Counted from the stretch's first letter, positions 33,842 through 42,254 are shown. The stretch: DNA of 64,000 nt from Roseomonas aerilata DSM 19363 (GCF_000711725.1 NZ_JONP01000009.1:1-64000), one strand, 5' to 3'. Notes: generated from the sequence alone by a model not told the origin. Made by a program: numbers and translations.

Positions 33842-34636
33842 CTATCCCCGCGCGCCCGGCAGGCCGCGCATCAGGAGCGGCGCCGCCCTCCCGGCCAGCG
33901 GGATGGCCGTGGCGCGGTAGGCATCGAGGTCGCGTCCACGCCCGGCCTCGGGTGTCGTGCCGGCCATGCGGATGACCGTCGCCGGCGGTGCCGCACGGAT
34001 GCTCATCCCCGCCAGGCCGGCCATCGTGGTGCCAGGCATGGTGCCGGGCATGGCGCCAGGCCGGGGTTGGTTAGACCAGCCGGGCTGCCAGGCGGGCGCG
34101 CCGCCGGCCTGCTGCTGCTCTTCCGGCCAGCGCAATGCCACCTGCGCGCGGTAGGCATCAGCCCGGCCGGGCGTCTGCGAATGGTAGTGCCCAGCGGCCA
34201 CCATCCAGTCCCCGGCATTGGCCTGCAGGTCCTTCAGGAAGCGCGCGGCGTAGCGTGCATTGGCCAGGGGGTCGAAGGCTTCGTCGAGCGAGGCGAAGGC
34301 GTTTGCGTGGTGGTACAGGTTGATCTGCATGCAGCCGACATCGATGATCCGCATGCCCCCGGCACGAAGCTGCCCCACCTCGGCAACCGCTTCCGCCTTG
34401 GAGGGGAAGAATTTTCCTCGTCCCTCCGCGTTCATCGTCCAGGGCCAGGGGCCCTGCTCCCCGGTGGCGGGATCGCGGCGGCCCGATTCCACCCGCCCGA
34501 TCGCGGCCAGAAGCCCCGCGGGAATACCGTATTCCCGCTCCGCCGTGGCGATTGCGGCACGGCATAGGGCGGTGGGGGAGGGCTGGGCCAGGGCGATGCC
34601 GGGCAACAAGAGGAGGAGCAGGGCGAGGAGGCGCAT
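33842..34636 (-). CDS. Lytic transglycosylase (SLT-domain) protein
   Basis: 264 residues with a Sec signal (LLALLLLLLPGIALAQ). The SLT fold shows the catalytic Glu in AAIGRVESGRRD and the G-x-M-Q motif IIDVGCMQINLYHH, followed by NARYAARFLKDLQ and VAAGHYHSQTPGRADAYR. It cleaves peptidoglycan in the periplasm. The C-terminal 90 residues are proline-, glycine- and methionine-rich (PGAMPGTMPGTTMAGLAG) and carry no domain. The gene is monocistronic in appearance. Confidence 0.88.
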   Translation of the reverse strand: MRLLALLLLLLPGIALAQPSPTALCRAAIATAEREYGIPAGLLAAIGRVESGRRDPATGEQGPWPWTMNAEGRGKFFPSKAEAVAEVGQLRAGGMRIIDVGCMQINLYHHANAFASLDEAFDPLANARYAARFLKDLQANAGDWMVAAGHYHSQTPGRADAYRAQVALRWPEEQQQAGGAPAWQPGWSNQPRPGAMPGTMPGTTMAGLAGMSIRAAPPATVIRMAGTTPEAGRGRDLDAYRATAIPLAGRAAPLLMRGLPGARG

Positions 34637-34716
34637 GCTCCCCCCTGCTCAAGCCCCGTGCCAGCAGGGCCCCCGAAAAAATCGCATTCCCGTGATGGTG
34701 CGGCGCAGTAGAGCTC

Positions 34717-34745
34717 TTGCGAAACCCGGAGCCGAGGCCTACGTT
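34717..34745 (+). promoter_or_regulatory. Candidate promoter of the 34.75 kb sRNA
   Basis: TTGCGA (34717-34722) and TACGTT (34740-34745) are 17 bp apart, a fair sigma-70-like pair in a region without a coding gene. A start at about 34752 would place the first hairpin (34754) at the 5' end of the transcript. Confidence 0.4.
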
Positions 34746-34751
34746 GTGCAT

Positions 34752-34838
34752 CGCAGCGACGCCTTCTGTTGCGTCGCTGTCTTTCTTGGACGTTTCCTCC
34801 CTAAACTCGGCGGTGCCTCTGGCACCGCCTCTTTTTTT
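34752..34838 (+). ncRNA. Candidate small RNA with two hairpins and anti-SD linker
   Basis: On the plus strand a 9-bp hairpin (CAGCGACGC at 34754-34762, GCGTCGCTG at 34771-34779) is followed by a single-stranded linker holding TTTCCTCCCT (34793-34802). A strong intrinsic terminator comes next. No coding gene exists upstream on this strand to need that terminator; both flanking genes run the other way. Hairpin, pyrimidine-rich linker complementary to Shine-Dalgarno sequences, and poly-U-ended hairpin are the usual plan of a trans-acting sRNA of about 87 nt. No known family is claimed. It could also be only the bidirectional terminator of the N-formylglutamate amidohydrolase gene. Confidence 0.5.
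34809..34838 (+). terminator. Intrinsic terminator (9-bp stem, T7 tail)
   Basis: GGCGGTGCC (34809-34817), loop TCT, GGCACCGCC (34821-34829), then TC and seven T. It is the best rho-independent terminator seen in the window and acts on the plus strand. On the minus strand the hairpin also lies 20 bp beyond the amidohydrolase stop but without a T-run. Confidence 0.85.
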
Positions 34839-34857
34839 GCCCGCACGAGGCCAGGTG

Positions 34858-35754
34858 TCAGCCGCGCAGGAAGCCCCAGTCCTCGTTCACCAGCAGCGCC
34901 AGCAACCGGTCCATATCGGCCCGAAGCGTGGCCAGCCCCGGCATGCGCCTGATCTGCCGCTCGTCCATGTAGAGGCTGCGCGCGATCTCCAACTGGATGA
35001 CATGCACCCCCTGGCGCGGCCGCCCATAGTGCCGCGTGACATACCCGCCGGCATAGGGATCGTTGCGGCGCAGCCGGTAGCCGAGATCCGAGAGCGCCCC
35101 CTCCAGCAACCGCGTCGCCCGCGGGGCCGCGGCCGTGCCATGGGCATCGCCGAGGATCATGTCCGCCGCCCGCCCGGTCTCCCCAGGCAGGGAGGGCATG
35201 GAGTGGCAGTCGATCAGCAGGCAGCCACCGAAGCGCCGCGTGGTCTCCTCGATGAGGCCGGAGAGCGCGGCGTGATAGGGTTCCCAGAGCCCGCGCACCC
35301 GGTCCGCCGCCTCGTCGAAGGAGAGGCGGCGGCGATAAACCGCCTCGCCGCTCGCCACCACCCGCGCGATCGTGCCGAGTCCGGCCCCGACGCGCGGCGA
35401 GGCGCTGTTCACGAAGTCCGGCAGCGGCCCGTCGAACATGCCGGGATCCAGTTCCCAGGGCTCGCGGTTCGCGTCGCAGTAGACGCGGGGGAAGGTCGCG
35501 GCCAGCAGCGGTACGCCCCTCTCCGGGGCGCCGGCGAAGATCTCCTCCACGAAGCCATCCTCGGACCGGCGCAACGCCACCGGGTCCAGCCGGCTCTCCG
35601 CCAGGAAGGCGGCCGGGTAGTTCCGCCCAGAATGCGGGGAGGCGAGGACGAGGGGGGCGACCTGCTCCACCGGCCGCTGGAGCAGGAAGGGCGGCGGCGA
35701 ATCGGCGTCGACAGGGGCGTTGATCGGAAGATCCATCTCGTTCGGAATCACCAC
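34858..35754 (-). CDS. N-formylglutamate amidohydrolase
   Basis: 298 residues. LVLASPHSGRNYPAAFLAES is the family signature (S-P-H-S-G-x-x-Y-P), SEDGFVEEIFAGAPERGVPL contains the D-x-F-V motif, and LLIDCHSMPS and VIQLEIARSLYMDE complete the conserved set. It hydrolyses N-formyl-L-glutamate to glutamate and formate, the last step of one histidine degradation route; no hut genes are nearby, so it may serve other N-formyl amino acids. ATG 35754 is used; ATG 35736 is possible. Cytoplasmic. Confidence 0.9.
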   Translation of the reverse strand: MVIPNEMDLPINAPVDADSPPPFLLQRPVEQVAPLVLASPHSGRNYPAAFLAESRLDPVALRRSEDGFVEEIFAGAPERGVPLLAATFPRVYCDANREPWELDPGMFDGPLPDFVNSASPRVGAGLGTIARVVASGEAVYRRRLSFDEAADRVRGLWEPYHAALSGLIEETTRRFGGCLLIDCHSMPSLPGETGRAADMILGDAHGTAAAPRATRLLEGALSDLGYRLRRNDPYAGGYVTRHYGRPRQGVHVIQLEIARSLYMDERQIRRMPGLATLRADMDRLLALLVNEDWGFLRG

Positions 35755-35892
35755 AGCCGGGCGCGGCTGTCACGCATGCTTGGCCCCGATCCCGCAAATG
35801 GGCGCACGCAAGGGCGAGGGACAGGCTTGCCCCCGGCCGGAGGGCGCGCTAAACGGCCGCTCCCGGCGCGATGCGCCGGTTCCCGGGCGGAT

Positions 35893-35967
35893 GGGCGCAT
35901 AGCTCAGCGGGAGAGCACCTCCCTGACACGGAGGGGGTCACAGGTTCAATCCCTGTTGCGCCCACCA
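35893..35967 (+). tRNA. tRNA-Val(GAC)
   Basis: Acceptor arms GGGCGCA and TGCGCCC, D-arm AGCTCAGCGGGAGAGCA, anticodon loop CTGACAC on stem arms CCTCC and GGAGG, T-loop GTTCAATCC, discriminator A and encoded CCA. The anticodon GAC reads GUC and GUU valine codons. Length is 75 nt including CCA. Confidence 0.95.
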
Positions 35968-36060
35968 TCCAGCCCCTTCTTCCCCTTCGGCTCGACCGTT
36001 CCATCCCCGGCAGTGTAGGGTCCGGCGATGCATTTCTGCCCCTTGCCGCGGTCCTGACGG

Positions 36061-37089
36061 GTGCTCTTCTCCCGTTCCGCGGCCCCTGCCGAACCATCCC
36101 TTCCGCCGGAAGCCGTCGTCTGGGCCTTTCGCCTCCTCCTCGGCCGTGAGCCAAGCGAGGCGGAGATCAGGACCCATCGCCGCCATCCTTCCGCGGAGGC
36201 CCTGCGCCGCGCCCTGGTGCCCGAGACCTACCGCATCCCGGTCTGGCTCCTCTCGCCCCCGGCCTCGCCGCTCGTGCCCTGGGTTTTCGAACCGCCGCGC
36301 CTGTCCCACCCAACCAGCCAGCTCTGCACCGCCGCCCAGTTCGACGAGCCCGACTATGCGGCCTGGTGCGCCACGATCGCCGAGGCGCCGCGGCCGCACC
36401 GCAAGCAGTGGGAATTCTGCTGGATCCTCGCCGTCCTCCGCGCGGCCGACGTGATCCGCCCCGGCGCGCGCGCCCTCGGCTTCGGCGTTGGCAACGAGCC
36501 GATCCCGGCCATGCTCGCCTCCCACGGGGTGCAGGTTCTCGCGACCGACGCGCCGGCCGAGATCGTCGGCACCCAGGGCTGGAGCGAGACGCAGCAGCAC
36601 GCCTCGGACCTGTCGGGCCTGTACCGCGCCGAACTGCTGGACGAGGCCAGCTTTCGCCAGCGCGCCCGCTTCCGCGCCGTGGACATGAACGCCATCCCCG
36701 GCGACCTCCGCGACTTCGACGCCTGCTGGTCCTCCTGCTGCTTCGAGCACCTCGGCGGCCTCGCGGCCGGGCTCGACTTCGTGGAGAACTCGCTGGAGAC
36801 CCTGCGCCCCGGCGGCGTCGCCGTGCACACCACCGAGTTCAACCTCGGTTCCAACGACCAGACGCTGGAGACACCAGGGCTGAGCTACTACCGCCGGCGG
36901 GACATCGAGGGCCTGCTGGAGCGCCTCGCCCGGCGTGGCCACACGGTCTGGCCGCTGAACCTGCACCCCGGCGACAGCCCGCTCGACGCCCACATCGATG
37001 TGCCGCCCTACGCGCTCCCGCACCTGAAGGTGGAGGCGATGGGGCAGGTCAGCACCTCCATCGGCCTCGTGGTGCAGCGGGCGGGCTGA
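36061..37089 (+). CDS. SAM-dependent methyltransferase-like protein
   Basis: 342 residues, GTG start at 36061. The N-terminal AVVWAFRLLLGREPSEAEIR resembles the short helical repeat of DUF4214-type proteins found fused to glycan-modifying enzymes. From about residue 137, ALGFGVGNEPIPAMLASHG is a Rossmann SAM-binding motif, with TDAP as the acidic residue end of strand 2. SSCCFEHLGGLAAGLDFVEN and LRPGGVAVHTTEFN are the class I methyltransferase post-motifs. The acceptor is unknown, possibly a sugar or lipid. It sits 93 bp after tRNA-Val and converges on tyrS with a 2-bp gap. Confidence 0.8.
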   Translation: MLFSRSAAPAEPSLPPEAVVWAFRLLLGREPSEAEIRTHRRHPSAEALRRALVPETYRIPVWLLSPPASPLVPWVFEPPRLSHPTSQLCTAAQFDEPDYAAWCATIAEAPRPHRKQWEFCWILAVLRAADVIRPGARALGFGVGNEPIPAMLASHGVQVLATDAPAEIVGTQGWSETQQHASDLSGLYRAELLDEASFRQRARFRAVDMNAIPGDLRDFDACWSSCCFEHLGGLAAGLDFVENSLETLRPGGVAVHTTEFNLGSNDQTLETPGLSYYRRRDIEGLLERLARRGHTVWPLNLHPGDSPLDAHIDVPPYALPHLKVEAMGQVSTSIGLVVQRAG

Positions 37090-37091
37090 GC

Positions 37092-38339
37092 CTAGCCCGC
37101 CCGCACGAGCACGTGGCGCTTGCGGCCGGCGGAGAGCTTCGCCGCGCCGTCGCGCAGGTCGTCCGCCGTCACCTCCCGCGCGATGTCCGACACCACCTCG
37201 TCGTTCAGCCGCAGGCCCGACTGGCCGACCAGCCGCCGTGCCTCGCCCTTGCTGGCCGCGAGACCGGCCGCGACCGCGAGGTCAAGCAGCCCCGCCGGAA
37301 GCTGCGCGGTGATGGAGGGAAGCGTCTCCGCCGCCACCCCCTGCTCAAAGGTCGCGCGCGCGGTGCCAGCCGCTTCCTCGGCCGCGGCGCGCCCGTGCAG
37401 CAGCGCCGTCGCCTCGGTGGCCAGCACCTTCTTCGCCTCGTTCACCTCCGCGCCCTGAAGCACCGCAAGGCGCGCGCACTCCTCCGCCGGCAATTCGGTG
37501 AAAAGCAGCAGGAAGCGACCGACATCCGCGTCCTCGGTGTTCCGCCAGAACTGCCAGTAGTCGTAAGGCGAGAGCTTGTCCGCGTTCAGCCAAACGGCGC
37601 CCGAGGCCGTCTTGCCCATCTTCGCGCCGGAAGCGGTGGTCAGCAGCGGTGTCGTCAGCCCGAAGGCGCTGGCACTCTCCATGCGGCGCACGAGGTCGGC
37701 GCCCATGATGATGTTGCCCCACTGATCCGAGCCGCCCATCTGCAGCGCGATGCCGTGCCGGCGGTACAGCTCCAGGAAGTCGTAACCCTGGAGGAGCATG
37801 TAGTTGAACTCGAGGAAGCTGAAGGCCTGCTCGCGTTCCAGGCGAAGCCGCACGCTGTCCATCGAGAGCATGCGGTTGACGCTGAAGTGCCGTCCGACCT
37901 CGCGCAGGAAGGGGATGTAGCGCAGCTCGTCCAGCCAGGCGGCATTGTCGAGCATGATGGCGTCGGTCGGGCCGCTGCCGAATTGCAGGAAGGGTTCGAA
38001 GGCACGGCGGATGCCGGCCTTGTTGGTCTCGATCTGCTCGTCCGTCAGCAGCGGCCGCGCCTCGTCGCGGAAGGAGGGGTCGCCCACCTTGCTCGTGCCG
38101 CCGCCCATCAGCACCACCGGCTTGTTGCCCGTGCGCTGGAGGAGCCGCAACAGCATGATCTGCATGAGGCTGCCGACATGCAGGCTGTCCGCCGTGCAGT
38201 CGAAGCCGATATAGCCGGGCAGCACCCCCTCGGCCATGCGGGCGACCAGCCCGGCCTCGTCCGTCACCTGGTGGATATAGCCGCGCTCGCGCGCGAGCCG
38301 GAGGAACTCGTTGGTGGCCTGGGTCGGGGTATCGGACAT
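37092..38339 (-). CDS. tyrS: Tyrosyl-tRNA synthetase
   Basis: 415 residues from ATG 38339 (an in-frame ATG 24 bp upstream is less likely). The class I HIGH motif is [16 protein letters not shown] and the KMSKS loop is [11 protein letters not shown]. The tyrosine-binding Y and D-x-x-x-Q region is [20 protein letters not shown] then [11 protein letters not shown]. The C-terminal S4 RNA-binding domain covers about 350-415 ([20 protein letters not shown]). It charges tRNA-Tyr. It is divergent from anmK with about 50-70 bp between starts. Confidence 0.96.
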   Translation of the reverse strand: MSDTPTQATNEFLRLARERGYIHQVTDEAGLVARMAEGVLPGYIGFDCTADSLHVGSLMQIMLLRLLQRTGNKPVVLMGGGTSKVGDPSFRDEARPLLTDEQIETNKAGIRRAFEPFLQFGSGPTDAIMLDNAAWLDELRYIPFLREVGRHFSVNRMLSMDSVRLRLEREQAFSFLEFNYMLLQGYDFLELYRRHGIALQMGGSDQWGNIIMGADLVRRMESASAFGLTTPLLTTASGAKMGKTASGAVWLNADKLSPYDYWQFWRNTEDADVGRFLLLFTELPAEECARLAVLQGAEVNEAKKVLATEATALLHGRAAAEEAAGTARATFEQGVAAETLPSITAQLPAGLLDLAVAAGLAASKGEARRLVGQSGLRLNDEVVSDIAREVTADDLRDGAAKLSAGRKRHVLVRAG

Positions 38340-38409
38340 CGCGGCGTCAATCGGACCTTGCAAAGCGCCCCGCGCCTAGCACACTGCCCAGATGCTGCGA
38401 AACACGGCT

Positions 38410-39519
38410 ATGCTGCGAACCATCGGGTTGATGAGCGGAACCTCGCTGGACGGGGTGGACGCCGCCTATGTCGAGACGGACGGCGAGAGAATCGGCCGCT
38501 TCGGCCGCAGCCTCACCATCCCTTACCCGCCCGCCCTGCGCCGGGATCTGCGCGCCCTGCTCGACGCCGCTCCCGCCCTCCACGCCGAGGGGCGGCTGGC
38601 CGGCCATCCCGCGCTGCTGGACTGCGCGGAGCGGCTGACCGAACGGCACGCCGAGGCCGTCCTCGCCCTCGGCACCGGTGCCGACCTCATCGGGTTCCAC
38701 GGACAGACCATCCTCCACCGGCCGGCGACCGCGCCCGGCGAGCGCGGGCATACCTGGCAGATCGGCAACCCCGACCTCCTCGCCCGCCGCACCGGCATCG
38801 AGGTGGTGCACGACTTCCGCTCGGCCGATGTCGCGGCCGGCGGGCAGGGGGCCCCGCTCGTGCCCGTCTTCCACAGGGTGCTGGCGGAGGCGCTTCCCAA
38901 GCCCGTCGCCATCCTCAACCTCGGGGGTGTCGCCAACGTCACCTGGATCGGGCTGGACGGCGAGCTGATCGCCTTCGACACAGGCCCGGCCAACGGCCCG
39001 ATGGACGACTGGGCGCGCCGCTCCCTCGGCCAGGACTACGACCGCGACGGGCTTCTGGCCGGCGCCGGCCTGCCGGACGGGGCCGTGCTGGGGCGGCTGA
39101 TGGCTCATCCCTACCTCGCCGCGCCGCCGCCCAAGTCGCTCGACAGGCTGGATTTCGACGGGGCGCTCCGCGATTCGGGGGCAGGGGAACTCTCCCCGGC
39201 GGACGGCGCCGCCACCCTCGCGGCCTTCTGCGCGGTCTGCGTCGGCGCCGCGGCCCGGCATTTCCCCGAGCCGCCGCTGCAATGGCTCGTCGCCGGAGGC
39301 GGCCGGCGAAACCCGGCCCTCATGCGCGCCCTCGCCGGCGTGCTGGAGGCGCCCGTCCGGCCAGTGGAAGTCGCGGGCTGGGACGGCGACGCGCTGGAGG
39401 CCCAGGCTTTCGGCGTCCTGGCCGCCCGCGTTGCCCGGAACCTGCCGCTGACCTTCCCGGGCACGACCGGCGCGCCTTACCCGATGACCGGCGGCCGGCG
39501 GGTTCCGGCCCTGGCATGA
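38410..39519 (+). CDS. anmK: Anhydro-N-acetylmuramic acid kinase
   Basis: 369 residues from ATG 38410; an upstream ATG at 38392 would add six residues. TIGLMSGTSLDGVDAAYVET is the ATP-binding opening of AnmK, FHGQTILHRP and AILNLGGVANVTWI follow, and AFDTGPANGPMDDW contains the catalytic Asp. GGGRRNPALMRAL is the C-terminal nucleotide loop. It phosphorylates and opens 1,6-anhydro-MurNAc, a product of lytic transglycosylases, feeding peptidoglycan recycling; a transglycosylase is encoded 4 kb away. Divergent from tyrS. Confidence 0.95.
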   Translation: MLRTIGLMSGTSLDGVDAAYVETDGERIGRFGRSLTIPYPPALRRDLRALLDAAPALHAEGRLAGHPALLDCAERLTERHAEAVLALGTGADLIGFHGQTILHRPATAPGERGHTWQIGNPDLLARRTGIEVVHDFRSADVAAGGQGAPLVPVFHRVLAEALPKPVAILNLGGVANVTWIGLDGELIAFDTGPANGPMDDWARRSLGQDYDRDGLLAGAGLPDGAVLGRLMAHPYLAAPPPKSLDRLDFDGALRDSGAGELSPADGAATLAAFCAVCVGAAARHFPEPPLQWLVAGGGRRNPALMRALAGVLEAPVRPVEVAGWDGDALEAQAFGVLAARVARNLPLTFPGTTGAPYPMTGGRRVPALA

Positions 39520-39584
39520 AACGCGAAGGGGGCGGCGCACCGGGATGCGCCGCCCCCTCCATCATGGGCCAGGAATACGGGTGC

Positions 39585-40256
39585 TCAGTCGGCCGCCATC
39601 GACATCCGCGCCCGGTTGAGCACGGTCATCACATGGTCCTGGGTCGCGTCGGCCACCCGCACCGTCTGCTCGGGCGTGAAGACGTGAGTCGCGCCCTCCA
39701 TCACCCGGTAGTCGATCTTGATGCCCTTTTGGGTGTTCAGCTTGTCCACCAGCTTCCGCACCGAGGGCTCCGGCACCAGCTCGTCCGCCTCGCCGTGCAG
39801 GATGAGGCCGGAGCAGGGGCAGGGGGCCAGGAAGCCGAAGTCGTAGTGGCTGGCCGGCGCCGCGATGGAGACGAAGCCACCCATCTCAGGGCGCCGCATC
39901 AGCACCTGCATGCCGACATAGGCGCCGAAGGAGTAGCCGGCCACCCAGAGCATCGAGGCCGCAGGGTTCACCGCCTGAAGGAAGTCGAGCGCGGCCGTGC
40001 CGTCCGAAATCTCGCCAATGCCGCCGTCATAGCGGCCCTGGCTCTTGCCGACGCCGCGGAAATTGAAGCGCAGAGTCGAGAAGCCCATGCCGCAGAAGCG
40101 CTCGTACAGGGCATGCACGACCCGGTTGTTCATCGTCCCGCCATGCAGCGGGTGGGGGTGCAGGATAAGGGCGGTGGGCGCATTGGGCTGCTTGGCGTGG
40201 TGGTAGCGACCCTCGAGCCGGCCGTCAGGACCAGCGAACATGACCTCGGGCATCAT
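39585..40256 (-). CDS. Alpha/beta hydrolase
   Basis: 223 residues from one of two adjacent ATGs (40256 or 40253). The oxyanion region HPHPLHGGTMNNRVVHALYE and the nucleophile elbow AGYSFGAYVG (Ser) are clear, with Asp in LILHGEADELVPEPS and His in VMEGATHVF. RFNFRGVGKSQGRYDGGIGE is typical of the YfhR/OsmC-linked small dienelactone hydrolase-like group found in many alphaproteobacteria. The substrate is unknown. Its 5' leader contains two strong hairpins, one reaching into the Shine-Dalgarno region. Confidence 0.85.
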   Translation of the reverse strand: MMPEVMFAGPDGRLEGRYHHAKQPNAPTALILHPHPLHGGTMNNRVVHALYERFCGMGFSTLRFNFRGVGKSQGRYDGGIGEISDGTAALDFLQAVNPAASMLWVAGYSFGAYVGMQVLMRRPEMGGFVSIAAPASHYDFGFLAPCPCSGLILHGEADELVPEPSVRKLVDKLNTQKGIKIDYRVMEGATHVFTPEQTVRVADATQDHVMTVLNRARMSMAAD

Positions 40257-40689
40257 CACCTTCCGCCCCTCGCGGGGCGTTCATCTGGGGTGGGCCGGCC
40301 CCTTGGAAGGGACCGCCCCACCAGTTTCTTCATCACCGGCACCCCAGTCCGCCCCGCGGCGGCTCCCGGGCGGAGAGGGTTCGGCCCGCGCCCCGGAAGG
40401 AGCAGCCGGACGAGCCCGGTCCTCTGGATGGAATCGGCAACGGAACGTTCCGTCCGGCTGGGCCGACCCCGTCCGGAGGGGTGGCCAGGGGCGACGGGGG
40501 CGCTTCCGAACCGGATTCCGGGGGTGCCATGTGTTCCGCGCGGCCTTCCGGTACGCGGCACAGGCGCAATATAGGCATCGCCCGACGGGATTCATAACCA
40601 AAACATGGCATGGCCTCATGAATCAGTGCGCATGGCTGCCGCCCGCACCGGTCCTGCCCCCGCCGCAACGGCGGGGCGGCGGGGCTGAG
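40257..40689. other. 433-bp intergenic region between hydrolase and Rrf2 genes
   Basis: No convincing gene was found. It holds a 6-bp hairpin (CGCCCC at 40264-40269, GGGGCG at 40274-40279) next to the hydrolase start and a 16-bp imperfect hairpin at 40289-40322 (two mismatches, 2-base loop). Near the right end TTCCGG (40546-40551) and TATAGG (40570-40575), 18 bp apart, could be a weak promoter for the Rrf2 operon. The frame of the Rrf2 gene is open through much of it, but the sequence lacks family similarity upstream of 40690. Confidence 0.5.
40289..40322. repeat. Imperfect 16-bp inverted repeat upstream of the hydrolase gene
   Basis: GGTGGGCCGGCCCCTT (40289-40304) and AAGGGACCGCCCCACC (40307-40322) pair with two mismatches around a 2-base loop. 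It lies in the 5' leader of the minus-strand hydrolase if transcription starts further right. It may be an attenuator or a remnant of a palindromic repeat. No T-run follows on either strand. Confidence 0.5.
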
Positions 40690-41148
40690 ATGCGGCTCTC
40701 CACCCGTGGTCGCTACGCCGTGATGGCACTGACCGAGATGGCGCGGCGCGGCCCGGGTGGGGCCAAGGAGGCGCCGATGACGCTTGCCGAGATCGCGCAG
40801 GCGCAGATGCTCTCGGTCGCCTATCTCGAGCAGCTCTTCGGGCGACTCCGGCGGGCGGGGCTGGTGCGCTCGGCCCGGGGCCCGGGTGGTGGCTACCGGC
40901 TGGGCCGCCCGGCCGTGGCTATCACCATCGCCGAGATCGTGGAGGCGGTGGACGACACCATCGCCGGCGGGCCCGAAGCGGCGGACATGCCGGACATGCC
41001 ACCGGATCAGCGGGACCTCTGGCGCGAACTGGGGGAGCAGGTCCGCCTCTTCCTCTCCGCCATCTCGTTGCAGGACGTGGTGGACGGCCGGACCATGGGC
41101 CGCGCCGTGCCGGTGCCCGGCGGGGCGGCGTCCCCCGGGGAGGATTGA
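40690..41148 (+). CDS. Rrf2-family regulator, cysteine-free
   Basis: 152 residues from ATG 40690. MRLSTRGRYAVMALTEMARR, ISVAYLEQLF-like LSVAYLEQLFGRLRRAGLVR and ARGPGGGYRLGRP are the Rrf2/IscR winged helix and wing. In IscR three cysteines ligate a 2Fe-2S cluster in the segment before LWRELGEQVRLFL; here that segment is GPEAADMPDMPPDQRD and the protein contains no cysteine at all. It therefore cannot sense Fe-S status the way IscR does. Its stop overlaps the cysteine desulfurase start (TGATG), so it heads the sulfur-transfer operon. Confidence 0.88.
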   Translation: MRLSTRGRYAVMALTEMARRGPGGAKEAPMTLAEIAQAQMLSVAYLEQLFGRLRRAGLVRSARGPGGGYRLGRPAVAITIAEIVEAVDDTIAGGPEAADMPDMPPDQRDLWRELGEQVRLFLSAISLQDVVDGRTMGRAVPVPGGAASPGED

Positions 41149-42254
41149 TGCCCCTCTACCTCGACGCCAACGCGACGGAGCCGCTGCGCCCCGAGGCGCG
41201 CGAGGCGGCCCTGGTGGCGATGGAGTTGCTGGGCAATCCTTCCTCCGTCCACGCCGAGGGCCGCGCCGCGCGGCGGGTGCTGGAGGAGGCGCGCGCCCGC
41301 GTTGCCGCCCGCTTCGGGGGCGCCGCGCGAGATGTGGTCCTCACCTCCGGCGGTACGGAGGCGAACGCGCTCGCCATCGCCTCGCTCCGCCGAGGCCGGC
41401 GCGTCCTGGCCGGCGCGACCGAGCACCCGGCCGTGCTCCGCGCGGCGGAGGGCGCCGGGGTTCTCCCCGTGCTGGCCGACGGCACGCTCGACCTCGCCGC
41501 GCTCGACCGGGCGCTGGGGGAGGGCGGGCCGGCGCTCGTCTGCCTCATGGTGGCGAACAACGAGACAGGGGTGATCCACCCGGTCGCGGAGGCAGCCGCC
41601 CTCTGCCGCCGCCACGGCGCCCTGATGCACCTGGACGCCGTTCAGGCGGCGGGCCGAATCCCGCTCGCCTTCTCCGGGAGCGGGGCAGAGAGCATGGCCA
41701 TTTCCGGCCACAAGCTCGGCGGCCCCAAGGGGGCGGGAGCGCTGCTCCTCCGCCCGGGGCTCGAACTCCAGCCGCTCATCGCCGGCGGCGGACAGGAGCG
41801 GGGGCGGCGCGGCGGCACGGAGGCGCTGCCCGCCATCGCCGGGCTGGGCGCCGCGGCCATGGTGGCCGAGCCGACGGCCGCCCTCCGGCTGGCCGCGCTG
41901 CGCGACGGGATCGAGGCGGCGCTCGGCCTGCCGGTCGCGGGGGAGGGGGCGCCGCGCCTGCCGAACACGACATGCCTCGTCCTCCCCGGCATCCCCGCGG
42001 AAACCGCCGTCATCGCCCTCGACCTCGAAGGCGTCCGGGTCTCGGCCGGCGCCGCCTGTTCCTCGGGCAAGGTCTCGCGCAGCCCGGTGCTCGCGGCCAT
42101 GGGGCTGGGGGAGGAGGCAGGGCAGGCCATCCGCGTCTCCCTTCCATGGAACGCGCCCGACGACGCCCCGGCGCGCTTCGCCGCCGCCTGCCGAGCCGTG
42201 CTGGAGCGGCTTCGGGGGAGAGTGCCGAATGGGGCGCTCCCGGCGGTGGGCTGA
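41148..42254 (+). CDS. Cysteine desulfurase (NifS/IscS family), first copy
   Basis: 368 residues, ATG 41148 overlapping the Rrf2 stop. MPLYLDANATEPLRPEAREA is the family opening, TSGGTEANALAIASLRR the cofactor phosphate site, SISGHK-like MAISGHKLGGPKG the PLP-binding Lys, and GAACSSGKVSRSPVL the persulfide-forming Cys loop. It would mobilise sulfur from cysteine. A second copy follows 52 bp downstream. This one has N-A-T-E-P where IscS has N-A/H-T-T-P, and is slightly shorter, so the two probably serve different acceptors. Confidence 0.9.
   Translation: MPLYLDANATEPLRPEAREAALVAMELLGNPSSVHAEGRAARRVLEEARARVAARFGGAARDVVLTSGGTEANALAIASLRRGRRVLAGATEHPAVLRAAEGAGVLPVLADGTLDLAALDRALGEGGPALVCLMVANNETGVIHPVAEAAALCRRHGALMHLDAVQAAGRIPLAFSGSGAESMAISGHKLGGPKGAGALLLRPGLELQPLIAGGGQERGRRGGTEALPAIAGLGAAAMVAEPTAALRLAALRDGIEAALGLPVAGEGAPRLPNTTCLVLPGIPAETAVIALDLEGVRVSAGAACSSGKVSRSPVLAAMGLGEEAGQAIRVSLPWNAPDDAPARFAAACRAVLERLRGRVPNGALPAVG

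Noticed and set aside
34690-34760. TGC-N3-GCA motifs (TGCGGCGCA, TGCATCGCA) as a PhaR-type site controlling a phasin gene
   Set aside because: Short motifs expected by chance at this GC content and no polyhydroxyalkanoate gene nearby.
36366-40574. A very long open frame (about 1400 codons) on the plus strand across tyrS, anmK and the hydrolase gene
   Set aside because: It is an out-of-frame shadow of well supported genes; its translation is arginine/proline-rich with no domain. High GC makes stop codons rare.
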